A DNA stretch of 64,000 nucleotides from Cellulomonas pakistanensis (GTDB lineage: Bacteria; Actinomycetota; Actinomycetes; Actinomycetales; Cellulomonadaceae), in contig NZ_BONO01000004.1 of NCBI RefSeq assembly GCF_016862755.1, forward strand, positions 124,001-188,000, read 5' to 3'. This document shows, piece by piece, positions 34,914 to 43,551 of this stretch (its first letter is position 1; every line of letters begins with the position of its first letter). The position numbers and the translations under genes were made by a program. The notes beneath the pieces are model-generated. The model had not been told where the DNA came from. It did not search any database and saw only the letters and a program-made list of their open reading frames with translations.

Positions 34914-35786
34914 GTGAACAGCTCTGCAGCCACTCCCGCCGCCGACGACCTCGTCGTCGCGCACATGCCCCTCGTGGGCTACCACGTGAGCGAGGTCCTC
35001 TCGCGGGTCCCCGCCACCGTCAGCCGCGACGACCTCGTGTCCGCCGGCCACCTCGCGCTGGTGCTCGCCGCCCGCGCGTACGACCCGGAGACGGGCGTCC
35101 CCTTCCCGCGCTACGCCGCGCTGCGCATCCGCGGCGCCCTGATCGACGAGCTCCGCTCGATGGACTGGGCGTCCCGCGGCGCCCGGCACCGCGCCCGCGA
35201 GATGTCGGCCGCGAGCGACCGCCTCACCGCGACGCTCGGCCGCACGCCCACCCGCGAGGAGGTGGCGTCCGCGCTCGGCACCGACGTCGCCGCGGTCGAC
35301 CAGGCCCGCCAGGACGCGGAGCGCCGCGTGCTGTCGATGGACGCCACCGTGCACCCGGTCGCCGACCTGGTCCGCGACGAGGCGCCCGGCCCGGAGGACA
35401 ACGTGCTGATCGGCGAGCGCCTGCGCTACCTGCGCGCCGCGGTCGAGACGCTGCCCGACCGCCTGCGCACCGTGATCGAGGGCCTGTTCCTGCAGGACCG
35501 GTCCGTCGCCGAGCTGGCGGACGAGCTGGGCGTGACCCAGTCCCGGATCAGCCAGCTGCGCACCGAGGGCCTCGCCCTCATGAAGGACGGCCTCAACGCG
35601 AGCCTCGACCCGCAGCTGGTCCCGGTCGCCGAGCGGCCCGACGGCGTCGCCGAGCGCCGCCGCCGCACCTACTTCGCCGCGGTCGCCTCGCGCGCCGCGA
35701 TGACCGCCGCCGGCCACCGCGCCGACGAGGCCCGCGCCGTCCCGACGCCGTTCGGCGCCGACCGGGTCACCCCCGCCGCGGTCTGA
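34914..35786 (+). CDS. fliA: RNA polymerase sigma factor FliA (sigma-28 family)
   Basis: 290 residues from GTG 34914. Region 2 runs from VVAHMPLVGYHVSEVL through YDPETGVPFPRYAALRIRGALIDELRSMDW, the FliA/WhiG-type region 2 (including RIRGALIDELR). Region 3 has ATLGRTPTREEVASALG. Region 4 has LPDRLRTVIEGLFLQDRSV and ELADELGVTQSRISQL, a helix-turn-helix for the -35 box. A C-terminal extension of about 60 residues is unusual. No anti-sigma FlgM gene is visible in the window. It should transcribe the operons marked by the FliA-type promoters listed here. Confidence 0.93.
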   Translation: MNSSAATPAADDLVVAHMPLVGYHVSEVLSRVPATVSRDDLVSAGHLALVLAARAYDPETGVPFPRYAALRIRGALIDELRSMDWASRGARHRAREMSAASDRLTATLGRTPTREEVASALGTDVAAVDQARQDAERRVLSMDATVHPVADLVRDEAPGPEDNVLIGERLRYLRAAVETLPDRLRTVIEGLFLQDRSVAELADELGVTQSRISQLRTEGLALMKDGLNASLDPQLVPVAERPDGVAERRRRTYFAAVASRAAMTAAGHRADEARAVPTPFGADRVTPAAV

Positions 35787-35818
35787 GCCGCACCGCAGAG
35801 CACGTTCACACCGCGCCC

Positions 35819-35853
35819 CGAGGCGCCGGCCGCAGCACGCGGCCGGCGCCTCG
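35819..35853. terminator. fliA terminator
   Basis: Perfect 15-bp inverted repeat (35819-35833 and 35839-35853), loop AGCAC, 32 bases after the fliA stop. Confidence 0.85.
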
Positions 35854-35925
35854 TGGCGTCTGCGGCGACGGACCCGCAGGTCAGCGGGCCGCGTTGACCC
35901 CTTCGGGTGAACCGGCCCGAACCCC

Positions 35926-35952
35926 TCAGCCGCGGCCGCGGCCGGTCGAAGT
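35926..35952 (+). promoter_or_regulatory. FliA-type promoter of fliC
   Basis: TCAG (35926-35929), 15-base spacer, GTCGAAGT (35945-35952). The -10 box is less perfect than elsewhere. Predicted start is near 35959, giving a leader of about 50 bases that carries the GGA hairpin. Confidence 0.6.
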
Positions 35953-35962
35953 TCAAGGGTGA

Positions 35963-35997
35963 GCCCACGGATGGGCCACGAGTACCCCGATCAAGGA
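35963..35997 (+). promoter_or_regulatory. Candidate CsrA-binding sites in the fliC leader
   Basis: GCCCA (35963-35967), loop CGGA (35968-35971), TGGGC (35972-35976): a perfect stem with GGA in the loop, the classic CsrA target. A second GGA (35995-35997) lies inside the ribosome site AAGGAAG before ATG 36009. This two-site arrangement, one hairpin and one at the ribosome site, is as in Bacillus hag. Confidence 0.6.
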
Positions 35998-36008
35998 AGA
36001 AGAGAACC

Positions 36009-37199
36009 ATGGCGCTCTCCGTCAACACCAACATCGCGGCGCTGAACGCGTACCGCAACCTCTCCGCCACGCAGAACGACCTGGGCAAGTCCCTCGAGAA
36101 GCTGTCGAGCGGCCTGCGCATCAACCGTGCGGCGGACGACGCGGCCGGTCTGGCGATCTCCGAGGGCCTCCGCGCCCAGATCGGCGGCACCACCCAGGCC
36201 GTGCGCAACGCCCAGGACGGCATCTCCGTCGTCCAGACCGCTGAGGGTGCGCTCACCGAGACGCACTCCATCCTGCAGCGCATGCGGACCCTGTCCGTCC
36301 AGGCGTCCAACGAGGGCGGTCTGTCCGACACCGCGAAGTCCAACATCCAGGACGAGCTGTCCGAGCTCAAGACCGAGCTCACCCGCATCGCGGACACCAC
36401 GCAGTTCAACGGCAAGAAGCTGCTGGACGGCAACTACGACGGTTCGTTCCAGGTCGGCGCCAACACCTCGGCGCAGGACAAGATCAACGTCAAGATCGAG
36501 ACCGGCAACGGCCAGGGCCTCGGCGCCGTCGGCCTGGGCGTCGCGAACGTCGACGTCACGGCCATCGCCACCAACGCCACCACGGTGGCGACCACCACGG
36601 CTGCCGAGTCCGGCACCGCGGGTGTGAAGACCCTGGCCGCGGCCACGGACTTCACGGGTGACAACGTCGCCGCGTTCCAGGAGCTCAACGGCACCGTCAC
36701 CATCGGCTCGAAGTCGCTCGACCTCAAGTCGGTCGACTACTCCGGCGTGACCACCACGGCCGGTGCCGAGGCCGCCCTGAACGCGGCGCTGACCGCCAAG
36801 TTCGGTGCGGGTGCCGCGACGGCCGCCGCCACGGCGACCGGCATCACCCTGACCGGTGCCGCCACCACGGGCACGGCCGCCGAGGTCGCCGCCACGGAGA
36901 TCGGCTTCAAGCAGGCCACCGGTGCGGACGAGGCGATCGACCTGATCGACGCGGCCATCACCTCGGTCTCCTCGGTCCGTTCGGGCCTCGGTGCGGTCCA
37001 GAACCGCTTCGACCACACCATCAACAACCTCAACGTCGCGGTGGAGAACCTGACCGCGTCCGAGAGCCGCATCCGCGACACCGACATGGCGTCCGAGATG
37101 GTCAGCTACACCCGCGCCTCGATCCTGTCGCAGGCCGGTACCGCGATGCTCGCCCAGGCCAAGAACCTGCCGCAGAGCGTCCTGCAGCTCCTCCAGTGA
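36009..37199 (+). CDS. fliC: Flagellin
   Basis: 396 residues. The N-terminal D0/D1 (MALSVNTNIAALNAYRNLS, KLSSGLRINRAADDAAGLAI, about 1-140) and C-terminal D1/D0 (SAVRSGLGAVQNRFDHTINNL-like stretch, RIRDTDMASEMVSYTRASIL, ending VLQLLQ) are intact. The variable centre (about 160-320) is Thr/Ala-rich and exposed. It is the filament subunit, exported with the FliS chaperone. Codon use is biased toward CCN, ACC and AAG, consistent with high expression. Translation is likely controlled by CsrA and FliW, given the leader hairpin. Confidence 0.97.
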   Translation: MALSVNTNIAALNAYRNLSATQNDLGKSLEKLSSGLRINRAADDAAGLAISEGLRAQIGGTTQAVRNAQDGISVVQTAEGALTETHSILQRMRTLSVQASNEGGLSDTAKSNIQDELSELKTELTRIADTTQFNGKKLLDGNYDGSFQVGANTSAQDKINVKIETGNGQGLGAVGLGVANVDVTAIATNATTVATTTAAESGTAGVKTLAAATDFTGDNVAAFQELNGTVTIGSKSLDLKSVDYSGVTTTAGAEAALNAALTAKFGAGAATAAATATGITLTGAATTGTAAEVAATEIGFKQATGADEAIDLIDAAITSVSSVRSGLGAVQNRFDHTINNLNVAVENLTASESRIRDTDMASEMVSYTRASILSQAGTAMLAQAKNLPQSVLQLLQ

Positions 37200-37205
37200 G
37201 CTGTC

Positions 37206-37231
37206 GCCCCCCGGTGGTGACGCCGGGGGGC
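37206..37231. terminator. fliC terminator, first hairpin
   Basis: Inverted repeat GCCCCCCGG (37206-37214) / CCGGGGGGC (37223-37231), 8-base loop, just after the fliC stop. Confidence 0.7.
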
Positions 37232-37244
37232 ACCGCACGACCCT

Positions 37245-37284
37245 GACAGGCGGTGGGTGGACGACCGTCCACCCACCGCCTGTC
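37245..37284. terminator. fliC-fliD intergenic hairpin, second and very stable
   Basis: Perfect 19-bp inverted repeat (arms 37245-37263 and 37266-37284), minimal loop. Together with 37206-37231 it makes a double terminator between fliC and fliD. No FliA-type promoter is visible between it and fliD. Confidence 0.75.
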
Positions 37285-37339
37285 GCGTGCCGGCCCCGCC
37301 GGCCTGGACGCACGACGACCCGGGGAGGACCGGACCAGC

Positions 37340-38695
37340 ATGGTGAGCAGCATCGGGATCGACGGCCTGATCAGCGGCATGAAGACCAGCGAGATCATCG
37401 ACCAGCTGCTCGCGGTCGAGGGGAACCAGCAGAAGCTGCTGGCGTCCAAGCGCACCGGGCTGCAGTCCGTCGTCACCGCCCTGCAGTCGCTCAACACCAA
37501 GGTCGCCTCGCTCGGCACCGCCGCCACGACCGCCCTCAAGGCGGAGTCCTGGCAGGCCACGACCGCCACCGCCTCGTCCACCGCGGTCACCGCCGTGACG
37601 TCGAAGGACGCCTCGCCGTCCTCCCTCACGCTGACCGTCGACAAGCTGGCCGCGTCCCAGTCGACGCTCTACACGCTGCCGAGCTCCTACACCTCGGGCA
37701 AGCCGGGCTTCACCCTCACCGTGGGCGGCGAGGCGAAGACGATCGTCGCCTCGAGCCCGCACATCGGCGACGTCGTCGCGGCGTTCAACGCCGAGGGCAC
37801 GGGCGTCACCGCCTCGGCCGTGAACGTCGGCACCGCCGACGCCCCCGTCTACAAGCTGCAGCTCACCGGCACCGCCACCGGCGCCGACAACGGCTTCACG
37901 GTCGCCGCGACCAACGCCAACGAGGGCACGTCGCTGACCGGCCAGGAGCTGCGCGCCGCGGCCGACGCCAAGGTCACGCTGTGGCCGGGGACGCCGGGCC
38001 AGACCGAGGTCACCTCCGCGAGCAACAGCTTCAAGGGCCTGCTCACCGGCGTGGACCTCACGGTCAGCAAGGCCGGCACCGAGGAGGTCACCGTCACGGT
38101 GGCCCGCAACGCGGCCTCGATGAGCAAGCTCGCGTCGAACCTGGTGACCAACCTCAACGCCGTGCTCGGCGACATCGCCGACCGCACCAAGGCGACCTCC
38201 GGCACCGCCGCCGACGGCGGCTCGATCCTCAAGGCCGGCCTGCTGTCGGGCAACACCGCCGTGCGGGTGCTGCAGCAGAGCGTCCTCGCCGCGGGGACGA
38301 TCGAGGTCGACGGGAAGTCGCCCGCGTCGGTCGGCATCGTCGTCGGGCGCGACGGGACCTTCACGTTCGACGAGGCGGCGTTCACCACCGCCTACACGGA
38401 GGACCCCGCCGCCGCGCAGAAGATGGTGCAGGCCGTTTCCGCCGCGCTCGAGACGGCCGCCACCGCGGCGTCCGACAGCACCAAGGGCACGCTGACCGCC
38501 CAGATCACCTCGTACCAGAGCGAGGTCACGGACCTGGCCGACCGGATCGCCGACTGGGACGACCGCCTGGCCACCCGCCGCGCGTCCCTCACGCGCATCT
38601 ACACCGCGATGGAGGTGTCGATGTCGCAGATGCAGTCGACCTCCAACTTCCTGTCCCAGCAGCTCGCGCAGCTGAACGCGAACAACGCCAGCTGA
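37340..38695 (+). CDS. fliD: Flagellar filament cap protein FliD
   Basis: 451 residues from ATG 37340 (MVSSIGIDGLISGMKTSEII), with GGGGAGGAC at about 37322-37330. FliD N-terminal domain (about 1-110) and C-terminal domain (about 230-440) are recognised; the C-terminal coiled region SMSQMQSTSNFLSQQL is diagnostic of the family. It caps the filament and helps flagellin fold. Whether it depends on readthrough from fliC or on an unseen promoter is unclear. Confidence 0.93.
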   Translation: MVSSIGIDGLISGMKTSEIIDQLLAVEGNQQKLLASKRTGLQSVVTALQSLNTKVASLGTAATTALKAESWQATTATASSTAVTAVTSKDASPSSLTLTVDKLAASQSTLYTLPSSYTSGKPGFTLTVGGEAKTIVASSPHIGDVVAAFNAEGTGVTASAVNVGTADAPVYKLQLTGTATGADNGFTVAATNANEGTSLTGQELRAAADAKVTLWPGTPGQTEVTSASNSFKGLLTGVDLTVSKAGTEEVTVTVARNAASMSKLASNLVTNLNAVLGDIADRTKATSGTAADGGSILKAGLLSGNTAVRVLQQSVLAAGTIEVDGKSPASVGIVVGRDGTFTFDEAAFTTAYTEDPAAAQKMVQAVSAALETAATAASDSTKGTLTAQITSYQSEVTDLADRIADWDDRLATRRASLTRIYTAMEVSMSQMQSTSNFLSQQLAQLNANNAS

Positions 38696-38724
38696 GCCAC
38701 CCACCCACGCAAGGGAGGACCGTC

Positions 38725-39171
38725 GTGTACGACGTCCGGACCCGGTACCTCGCCGACGCGGTCGCCACCGCGGGCCCGGCGAAGCTCCTCACCATGCTGT
38801 ACGACCGCCTGCTGCTCGACCTGGACCGGGCGGAGGCGGCGCTGCGCTCCGGCGCGCGCGCCGAGGCCACCCAGCAGCTCGCGCACGCGCAGGAGATCGT
38901 CGCGGAGTTCATCGCGAACCTGAACGTGGGGGAGTGGGACGGGGGCGACCGCCTGCTGTCGGTCTACACGTTCCTGCTCTCCGAGCTCATCGGCGCGAGC
39001 ACCGCCGGCGACGCCGAGCGGGTCGTCGCGTGCCGGGCGCTCGTGGCGCCGCTCGCCGAGGCGTGGCGCGAGGCCGCGCTCGTCGTGGCCAAGGACGTGC
39101 CGACGCAGCGCACCGCCCCGACCTTCGACACCGCCGACGCCGGCTCCGGCGGGGTGCTCGGTGTCGGCTGA
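38725..39171 (+). CDS. fliS: Flagellin export chaperone FliS
   Basis: 148 residues from GTG 38725 (VYDVRTRYLADAVATAG), with AGGGAGGAC before it. The helical core (KLLTMLYDRLLLDLDRAEAAL, then HAQEIVAEFIANLNVGEWDGG) is the FliS family. It binds the C-terminus of flagellin and delivers it to FlhA. Its end overlaps the next gene by 11 bp. Confidence 0.93.
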   Translation: MYDVRTRYLADAVATAGPAKLLTMLYDRLLLDLDRAEAALRSGARAEATQQLAHAQEIVAEFIANLNVGEWDGGDRLLSVYTFLLSELIGASTAGDAERVVACRALVAPLAEAWREAALVVAKDVPTQRTAPTFDTADAGSGGVLGVG

Positions 39172-39604
39172 CGCGCTCGCGCCCGTCGAGGGCGCGCACG
39201 CGGGCACCGCGCTGGACGCCGACGCGCGCCCGCACCGCGACGCGCACGCGGGCGAGCGCGGCGCGAGCGGCGACCGCGAGGCCGCCTGGGCGCGCGCGCT
39301 CGCCGACATGGAGGCGGCCGCGGACCGCGCGGAGCACCTGCTGGCCGCGGCCGGCTGGGCCGACGCGGGCGCCGCGGCGCACGCCGCCGACGCCGCGGTC
39401 ACCGCACCCTGGCGCACGCCGCGCGGGCTCGGCTCCCTGCCGCTCGCGCTCGCGCCCCGCGCCGCCGCGCTCGTCGACCGCCAGCGCGACCTGGTGCGCC
39501 GCACCGCCGAGCAGCTCGACGACCACCGCCGCGCGCTGCGCACGGCCGACGGCCTGCGCACCCGCGCCGCCGCCGCCCCGGTCTACCTCGACGTCGAGGG
39601 CTGA
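39161..39604 (+). CDS. FliT-like flagellar chaperone candidate
   Basis: 147 residues from GTG 39161, inside the last codons of fliS. The first 40 residues are Ala/Asp/His-rich and disordered. The rest is helical (DREAAWARALADMEAAADRAEHLL, quoted in part; PRAAALVDRQRDLVRRTAEQL). No confident family match is visible. The place directly after fliS is that of FliT, the FliD chaperone, in other bacteria, and the size fits. The call rests on position and helical character. Confidence 0.6.
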   Translation: MSADALAPVEGAHAGTALDADARPHRDAHAGERGASGDREAAWARALADMEAAADRAEHLLAAAGWADAGAAAHAADAAVTAPWRTPRGLGSLPLALAPRAAALVDRQRDLVRRTAEQLDDHRRALRTADGLRTRAAAAPVYLDVEG

Positions 39605-39749
39605 CCCCCGCCGCGCTCCTCGCCGTCGAGGACGCCCCTGGGTGCCAGCACCCAGGAAATGCCCGCGGACATTCCGCGGCAAATTCGGACAACCCGTTCG
39701 AATCGCGCCCGCCGCGCGGGTGACCTGCGACATTTTCCGCGCGCACGCC

Positions 39750-39776
39750 TCAGCACCGCCCGGGCCCCGCCGATGG
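39750..39776 (+). promoter_or_regulatory. FliA-type promoter of the flgB operon
   Basis: TCAG (39750-39753), 15-base spacer, GCCGATGG (39769-39776). The leader to ATG 39857 is about 75 bases. The sequence before it (39655-39740) is AT-richer than the surroundings. Confidence 0.75.
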
Positions 39777-39856
39777 GACGCGTGAGCACGGATCGCTCGC
39801 GCAGCAGGCCACGGACTAGGCCGACCAGGACCAACCTCAGGTGAGGGTGACCCTGC

Positions 39857-40204
39857 ATGGGCATGTTCGACTCCGTCAGCTACGTCGCGCTGAACAGCGC
39901 GCTCGACGGCCTGGCCGCGCGCCAGCGCGCCATCGCCGAGAACGTGGCGAACATCCAGACCCCGGGCTACCACGCCAAGAAGGTCCGGTTCGAGGACGCG
40001 CTCGCGCGCGCGGTCGACGGCGGCACCGGCGCCGCGACGGCCACGACCTCCCGGTCGCTCGAGCCCACCCGCACCGACGGGAACAACGTCAACCTCGACT
40101 CCGAGACGTTGCTCAACGTCGACACCAACCTCCGGTACCAGCTGGCGACCCAGGCGGTCGACGGCACGTTCTCCGGCGTCCGCGCGGCGATGAGGACCTC
40201 CTGA
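39857..40204 (+). CDS. flgB: Flagellar basal-body rod protein FlgB
   Basis: 115 residues. MGMFDSVSYVALNSALDGLA, then RQRAIAENVANIQTPGYHAK, is the rod-protein N-terminal motif. It forms the proximal rod. The stop overlaps flgC by 1 bp (TGATG). First gene of the long rod/motor operon. Confidence 0.93.
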   Translation: MGMFDSVSYVALNSALDGLAARQRAIAENVANIQTPGYHAKKVRFEDALARAVDGGTGAATATTSRSLEPTRTDGNNVNLDSETLLNVDTNLRYQLATQAVDGTFSGVRAAMRTS

Positions 40205-40608
40205 TGACCACGTTCGGGGCGATCGGCATCGCCAGCACCGGCATGACCGTCTACCGCAAGTGGATCGACGCGGTCAGCGACAACCTCGCGAACATGAACA
40301 ACGCGACCTCGACCACCGAGGCCGCCTACCAGGCCAAGTACGTCGTGGCCTCCGAGATCCCCACCGCGGACGGCGGCGGCGCCCAGGTGTCCGGCATCGC
40401 GCTCGGCCCGGCCGAGGGCCGGCTCGTGCACGAGCCCACCAACCCGCTCGCGGACGAGGACGGCTACGTGCGGTACCCCGAGGTCGACATGGCCTCCCAG
40501 ATGACGCAGCTGATCATGGCGCAGCGCGGCTACCAGGCGAACGCGGCGGTCGTGGACCGCGCGAAGTCGTCCTACGAGGCGGCGCTGCAGATCGGACGGA
40601 CCTCGTGA
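40204..40608 (+). CDS. flgC: Flagellar basal-body rod protein FlgC
   Basis: 134 residues. The N-terminal rod motif is GIASTGMTVYRKWIDAVSDN, LANMNNATS. The C-terminal motif is EVDMASQMTQLIMAQRGYQANAAVV (quoted across two overlapping halves). Proximal rod subunit. Its stop and the fliE GTG share a 4-bp overlap. Confidence 0.93.
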   Translation: MTTFGAIGIASTGMTVYRKWIDAVSDNLANMNNATSTTEAAYQAKYVVASEIPTADGGGAQVSGIALGPAEGRLVHEPTNPLADEDGYVRYPEVDMASQMTQLIMAQRGYQANAAVVDRAKSSYEAALQIGRTS

Positions 40609-40946
40609 GCATCCAGCCCGTCGGCGGGGTGACCGGCGTGACCGGCACCTCCTACCTGTCCGAGCTGTCCGACGTCGCCGGCCTGGCCGGCGCGACCGGC
40701 GCGGGCGCGACCACCACGACCGGTGCCGACGGCGGGTTCGCCGCCGCGCTCGGCGCGGTCGACCACGTCCAGCAGCTCCAGTCCACCAGCCAGGCGCTCG
40801 CGGTCCGGGCCGTCACCGGCGACCTCGACGACGTGCACGACTACACCGTCGCGTCGTCCGAGGCGAAGCTCGCCCTCGAGCTCACCGCCGCCGTGCGCAA
40901 CAAGGCCGTCGACGCGTTCACCGAGATCATGAGGATGCAGGCCTGA
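40605..40946 (+). CDS. fliE: Flagellar hook-basal body complex protein FliE
   Basis: 113 residues from GTG 40605. The C-terminal half (LAVRAVTGDLDDVHDYTVAS, EAKLALELTAAVRNKAVDAF, TEIMRMQA) is the FliE family. The N-terminal 45 residues are Gly/Thr/Ala-rich. It links the MS ring to the rod. 1-bp overlap with fliF. Confidence 0.93.
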   Translation: MSIQPVGGVTGVTGTSYLSELSDVAGLAGATGAGATTTTGADGGFAAALGAVDHVQQLQSTSQALAVRAVTGDLDDVHDYTVASSEAKLALELTAAVRNKAVDAFTEIMRMQA

Positions 40947-42544
40947 TGCCCGCCCAGGTGAAGACCCTGTTCGGCCGCATGAGCGGCGCGGTCAAGCAGT
41001 TCTCGCTCCCGCAGAAGACCTTCGCGGTCATCGCGGTCGCCGCGATCCTGCTCGGCGGGTTCGCCCTGTACTCGTGGGCCGCGAAGCCCACGCTCGCCCC
41101 GCTGTTCAGCGGCCTGTCCGCGACCGACGCGTCGGCCGTGGTCGACCAGCTGTCGGCCGAGGGCGTGACGTACGAGCTGACCGACGGCGGCAGCACCGTG
41201 CTGGTCCCGCAGGACCGGCTCTACGACATGCGCCTCTCGCTCGCGGCGGCCGGCCTGCCGGCGAACGCGGAGGGCGACGGCTACTCGCTGCTCGACGGGA
41301 TGTCGATGACGTCCAGCGAGTTCCAGCAGCAGACCACGTACACCCGCGCCCTGGAGGGCGAGCTGGCCAAGACGGTCGGCGCCATGTCCGGCGTCGAGGC
41401 GGCGACGGTCAAGCTCGCGCTGCCGGAGGAGTCGGTGTTCGTCTCGCAGCAGCAGGACCCGACCGCCTCGGTGTTCGTGCGGACGAAGACCGGCACCGAG
41501 CTGAGCAACGACCAGGTCGAGGCGATCGTGCACCTGGTGTCCGCGGGCATCGAGGGCATGAAGGCGACCGACGTCGCGGTCGTCGACTCCACCGGCAAGG
41601 TGCTGTCCGAGGTCGGCACCGGCCTGACCGGCGGCACCGGCGACGAGGCCACCTCCACCTACGAGCAGCGGGTCACCGGCGCCGTGCAGGCGCTGCTGGA
41701 CCAGGTCGTGGGCGCGGGCAACTCCGCCGTCACGGTCACCGCGTCGCTCAACCAGGACCAGACGCAGCGCACCTCCGAGGAGTTCACGGCGTCCGAGGGC
41801 ACCCCGCCGCTCGTCTCGTCGACCACCACCGAGGAGTACGAGGGCACCGGCGGCGGCAACGCCACCGGCGTGCTCGGGCCGGACAACATCGCGGTCCCGA
41901 ACGGCGACGCCGCCGGCACCGGGACGTACACGAACACGACCGAGGACGTCAGCAACGCGGTCAACAAGGTCACCGAGGTGACCACGGTCGCCGCGGGCAC
42001 CGTCGAGCGGCAGTCGCTCGCCGTGCTCGTCGACCAGACCGCCGCCGCGGGCATCGACCTCAACCAGCTCACCGCGACGCTCACCGCGGCCGCGGGCATC
42101 GACGCGGCGCGCGGCGACACGATCGCCGTGCAGGCGATGGCCTTCGACACCACCGGCGCGGACGCCGCCGCGGAGGCGCTGGCCGCCGCCGACGCCCAGG
42201 CCGAGGCCGACCGCCGCGCGGACCTGCTCCGGCAGGCCGTGATCGCCGGCGCCCTGCTGCTGGTGGTGGTCGTGGTCGCGATCGTGCTGGCCCGCCGCTC
42301 GCGGCGCAGCAAGCGCGAGGCGCTCGACATCGGCGAGCTGCCGCTGATGGACGGCCCCGACCCGGCCGCCGAGCTCGAGGACCTGCCCGAGATCCCGCCG
42401 GCCCTCCCGGGCCCGGCCGAGGTCGACCCGGTCGCCGAGTCCCTCGCCGTCAAGCGCGCCGAGATCGCCGCGCTCGCCGACGAGCAGCCCGAGGAGGTCG
42501 CCGACCTCCTGCGCGGCTGGCTGACCCCCGCCGGGCGGCGCTGA
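40946..42544 (+). CDS. fliF: Flagellar MS-ring protein FliF
   Basis: 532 residues. Membrane helices at about 32-52 (VIAVAAILLGGFALYSWAA) and about 433-450 (AVIAGALLLVVVVVAIVLA) bound an extracytoplasmic YscJ/FliF ring-building region. A C-terminal cytoplasmic segment, which binds FliG, holds ESLAVKRAEIAALADEQPEE. It is the membrane ring on which the motor and export apparatus assemble. Confidence 0.96.
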   Translation: MPAQVKTLFGRMSGAVKQFSLPQKTFAVIAVAAILLGGFALYSWAAKPTLAPLFSGLSATDASAVVDQLSAEGVTYELTDGGSTVLVPQDRLYDMRLSLAAAGLPANAEGDGYSLLDGMSMTSSEFQQQTTYTRALEGELAKTVGAMSGVEAATVKLALPEESVFVSQQQDPTASVFVRTKTGTELSNDQVEAIVHLVSAGIEGMKATDVAVVDSTGKVLSEVGTGLTGGTGDEATSTYEQRVTGAVQALLDQVVGAGNSAVTVTASLNQDQTQRTSEEFTASEGTPPLVSSTTTEEYEGTGGGNATGVLGPDNIAVPNGDAAGTGTYTNTTEDVSNAVNKVTEVTTVAAGTVERQSLAVLVDQTAAAGIDLNQLTATLTAAAGIDAARGDTIAVQAMAFDTTGADAAAEALAAADAQAEADRRADLLRQAVIAGALLLVVVVVAIVLARRSRRSKREALDIGELPLMDGPDPAAELEDLPEIPPALPGPAEVDPVAESLAVKRAEIAALADEQPEEVADLLRGWLTPAGRR

Positions 42545-43551
42545 TGTCGACCGCCACGCTGACCGGCACCCAGAAGGCCGCCATGCTGCTGCTGCAGCTC
42601 GGCCGGGAGCGCGCCGCCAAGGTCATGGCCAAGCTCGAGACCGCGGAGATCGAGGAGCTGACCGCCGAGATCATGCGCCTGGAGCGCGTGGACGCGACGG
42701 TCGCGGACGAGGTCGTCGAGGAGTTCTACGCCGCGTCGGCCATCGGCCCGAGCGTCAACGGCGGCCTCGGCTACGCCACCCAGCTGCTCGAGGGCGCCCT
42801 GGGCCGCGACGAGGCCGCGGGCATGATCGAGCGCCTGCAGACCTCGATGGCCGGCCAGCCGTTCGAGTTCCTGCAGCACGCCGACGCCCGCCAGGTGCTG
42901 TCGCTGCTGAACGGCGAGCACCCGCAGGCGGTCGCCCTGGTGCTGGCCCACCTGCGCCCGGAGCACGCGTCGGCGATCCTCGCCGGCCTGCCCGCGGACC
43001 AGCAGTCCGAGGTCGCGCACCGCATCGCGCTGATGGAGCGGGCCTCGCCGGACGTGGTCGCGGTCATCGCCGAGTCGATGCAGCGCAAGGCCTCCACCGT
43101 GCTGACGCCGAGCGAGCTGTCGGCCGTCGGCGGCGTGCAGCCGCTGGTCGAGATCATCAACCGCGCGGACCCGACCACCGAGAAGCTCATCCTCGAGGGG
43201 CTGCAGAGCCGCGACGAGGCGCTGGCCGACGAGGTGCGCAGCCGGATGTTCGTGTTCGGCGACACCGTCCTGCTCGAGGACCGCGCCATGCAGCTCGTGC
43301 TGCGCCAGGTCGAGACCAACGAGCTGTCGGTCGCCCTCAAGGGCGCCGCGCCCGAGGTGCGGGACAAGATCCTGCGCAACCTGTCCGAGCGCGCCCGCGA
43401 GAACCTCGAGGAGGAGATCGAGCTGCTCGGCCCGGTCCGCCTGTCGCAGGTGGAGGAGGCCCGCGCGGGCATCGTCCAGGCGATCCGCCGCCTCGAGGAG
43501 TCGGGCCAGATCGTGATCCGGCGCGAGGGCGAGGACGAGTATGTCTCCTGA
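42544..43551 (+). CDS. fliG: Flagellar motor switch protein FliG
   Basis: 335 residues. N-terminal (MS-ring binding), middle (EHPQAVALVLAHLRPEHASA, the EHPQ motif) and C-terminal (torque) domains are all present. Charged torque-helix residues appear in REVRSRMFVFGDTVLLEDRA-type sequence (DEVRSRMFVFGDTVLLEDRA, about 226-245). It is the rotor partner of MotA. Its end overlaps fliH by 11 bp. Confidence 0.96.
   Translation: MSTATLTGTQKAAMLLLQLGRERAAKVMAKLETAEIEELTAEIMRLERVDATVADEVVEEFYAASAIGPSVNGGLGYATQLLEGALGRDEAAGMIERLQTSMAGQPFEFLQHADARQVLSLLNGEHPQAVALVLAHLRPEHASAILAGLPADQQSEVAHRIALMERASPDVVAVIAESMQRKASTVLTPSELSAVGGVQPLVEIINRADPTTEKLILEGLQSRDEALADEVRSRMFVFGDTVLLEDRAMQLVLRQVETNELSVALKGAAPEVRDKILRNLSERARENLEEEIELLGPVRLSQVEEARAGIVQAIRRLEESGQIVIRREGEDEYVS

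Noticed and set aside
39655..39740. A second Crp-type site before flgB (GGTGACCTGCGACATT)
   Set aside because: Only one half-site matches; the other arm differs in several fixed positions.
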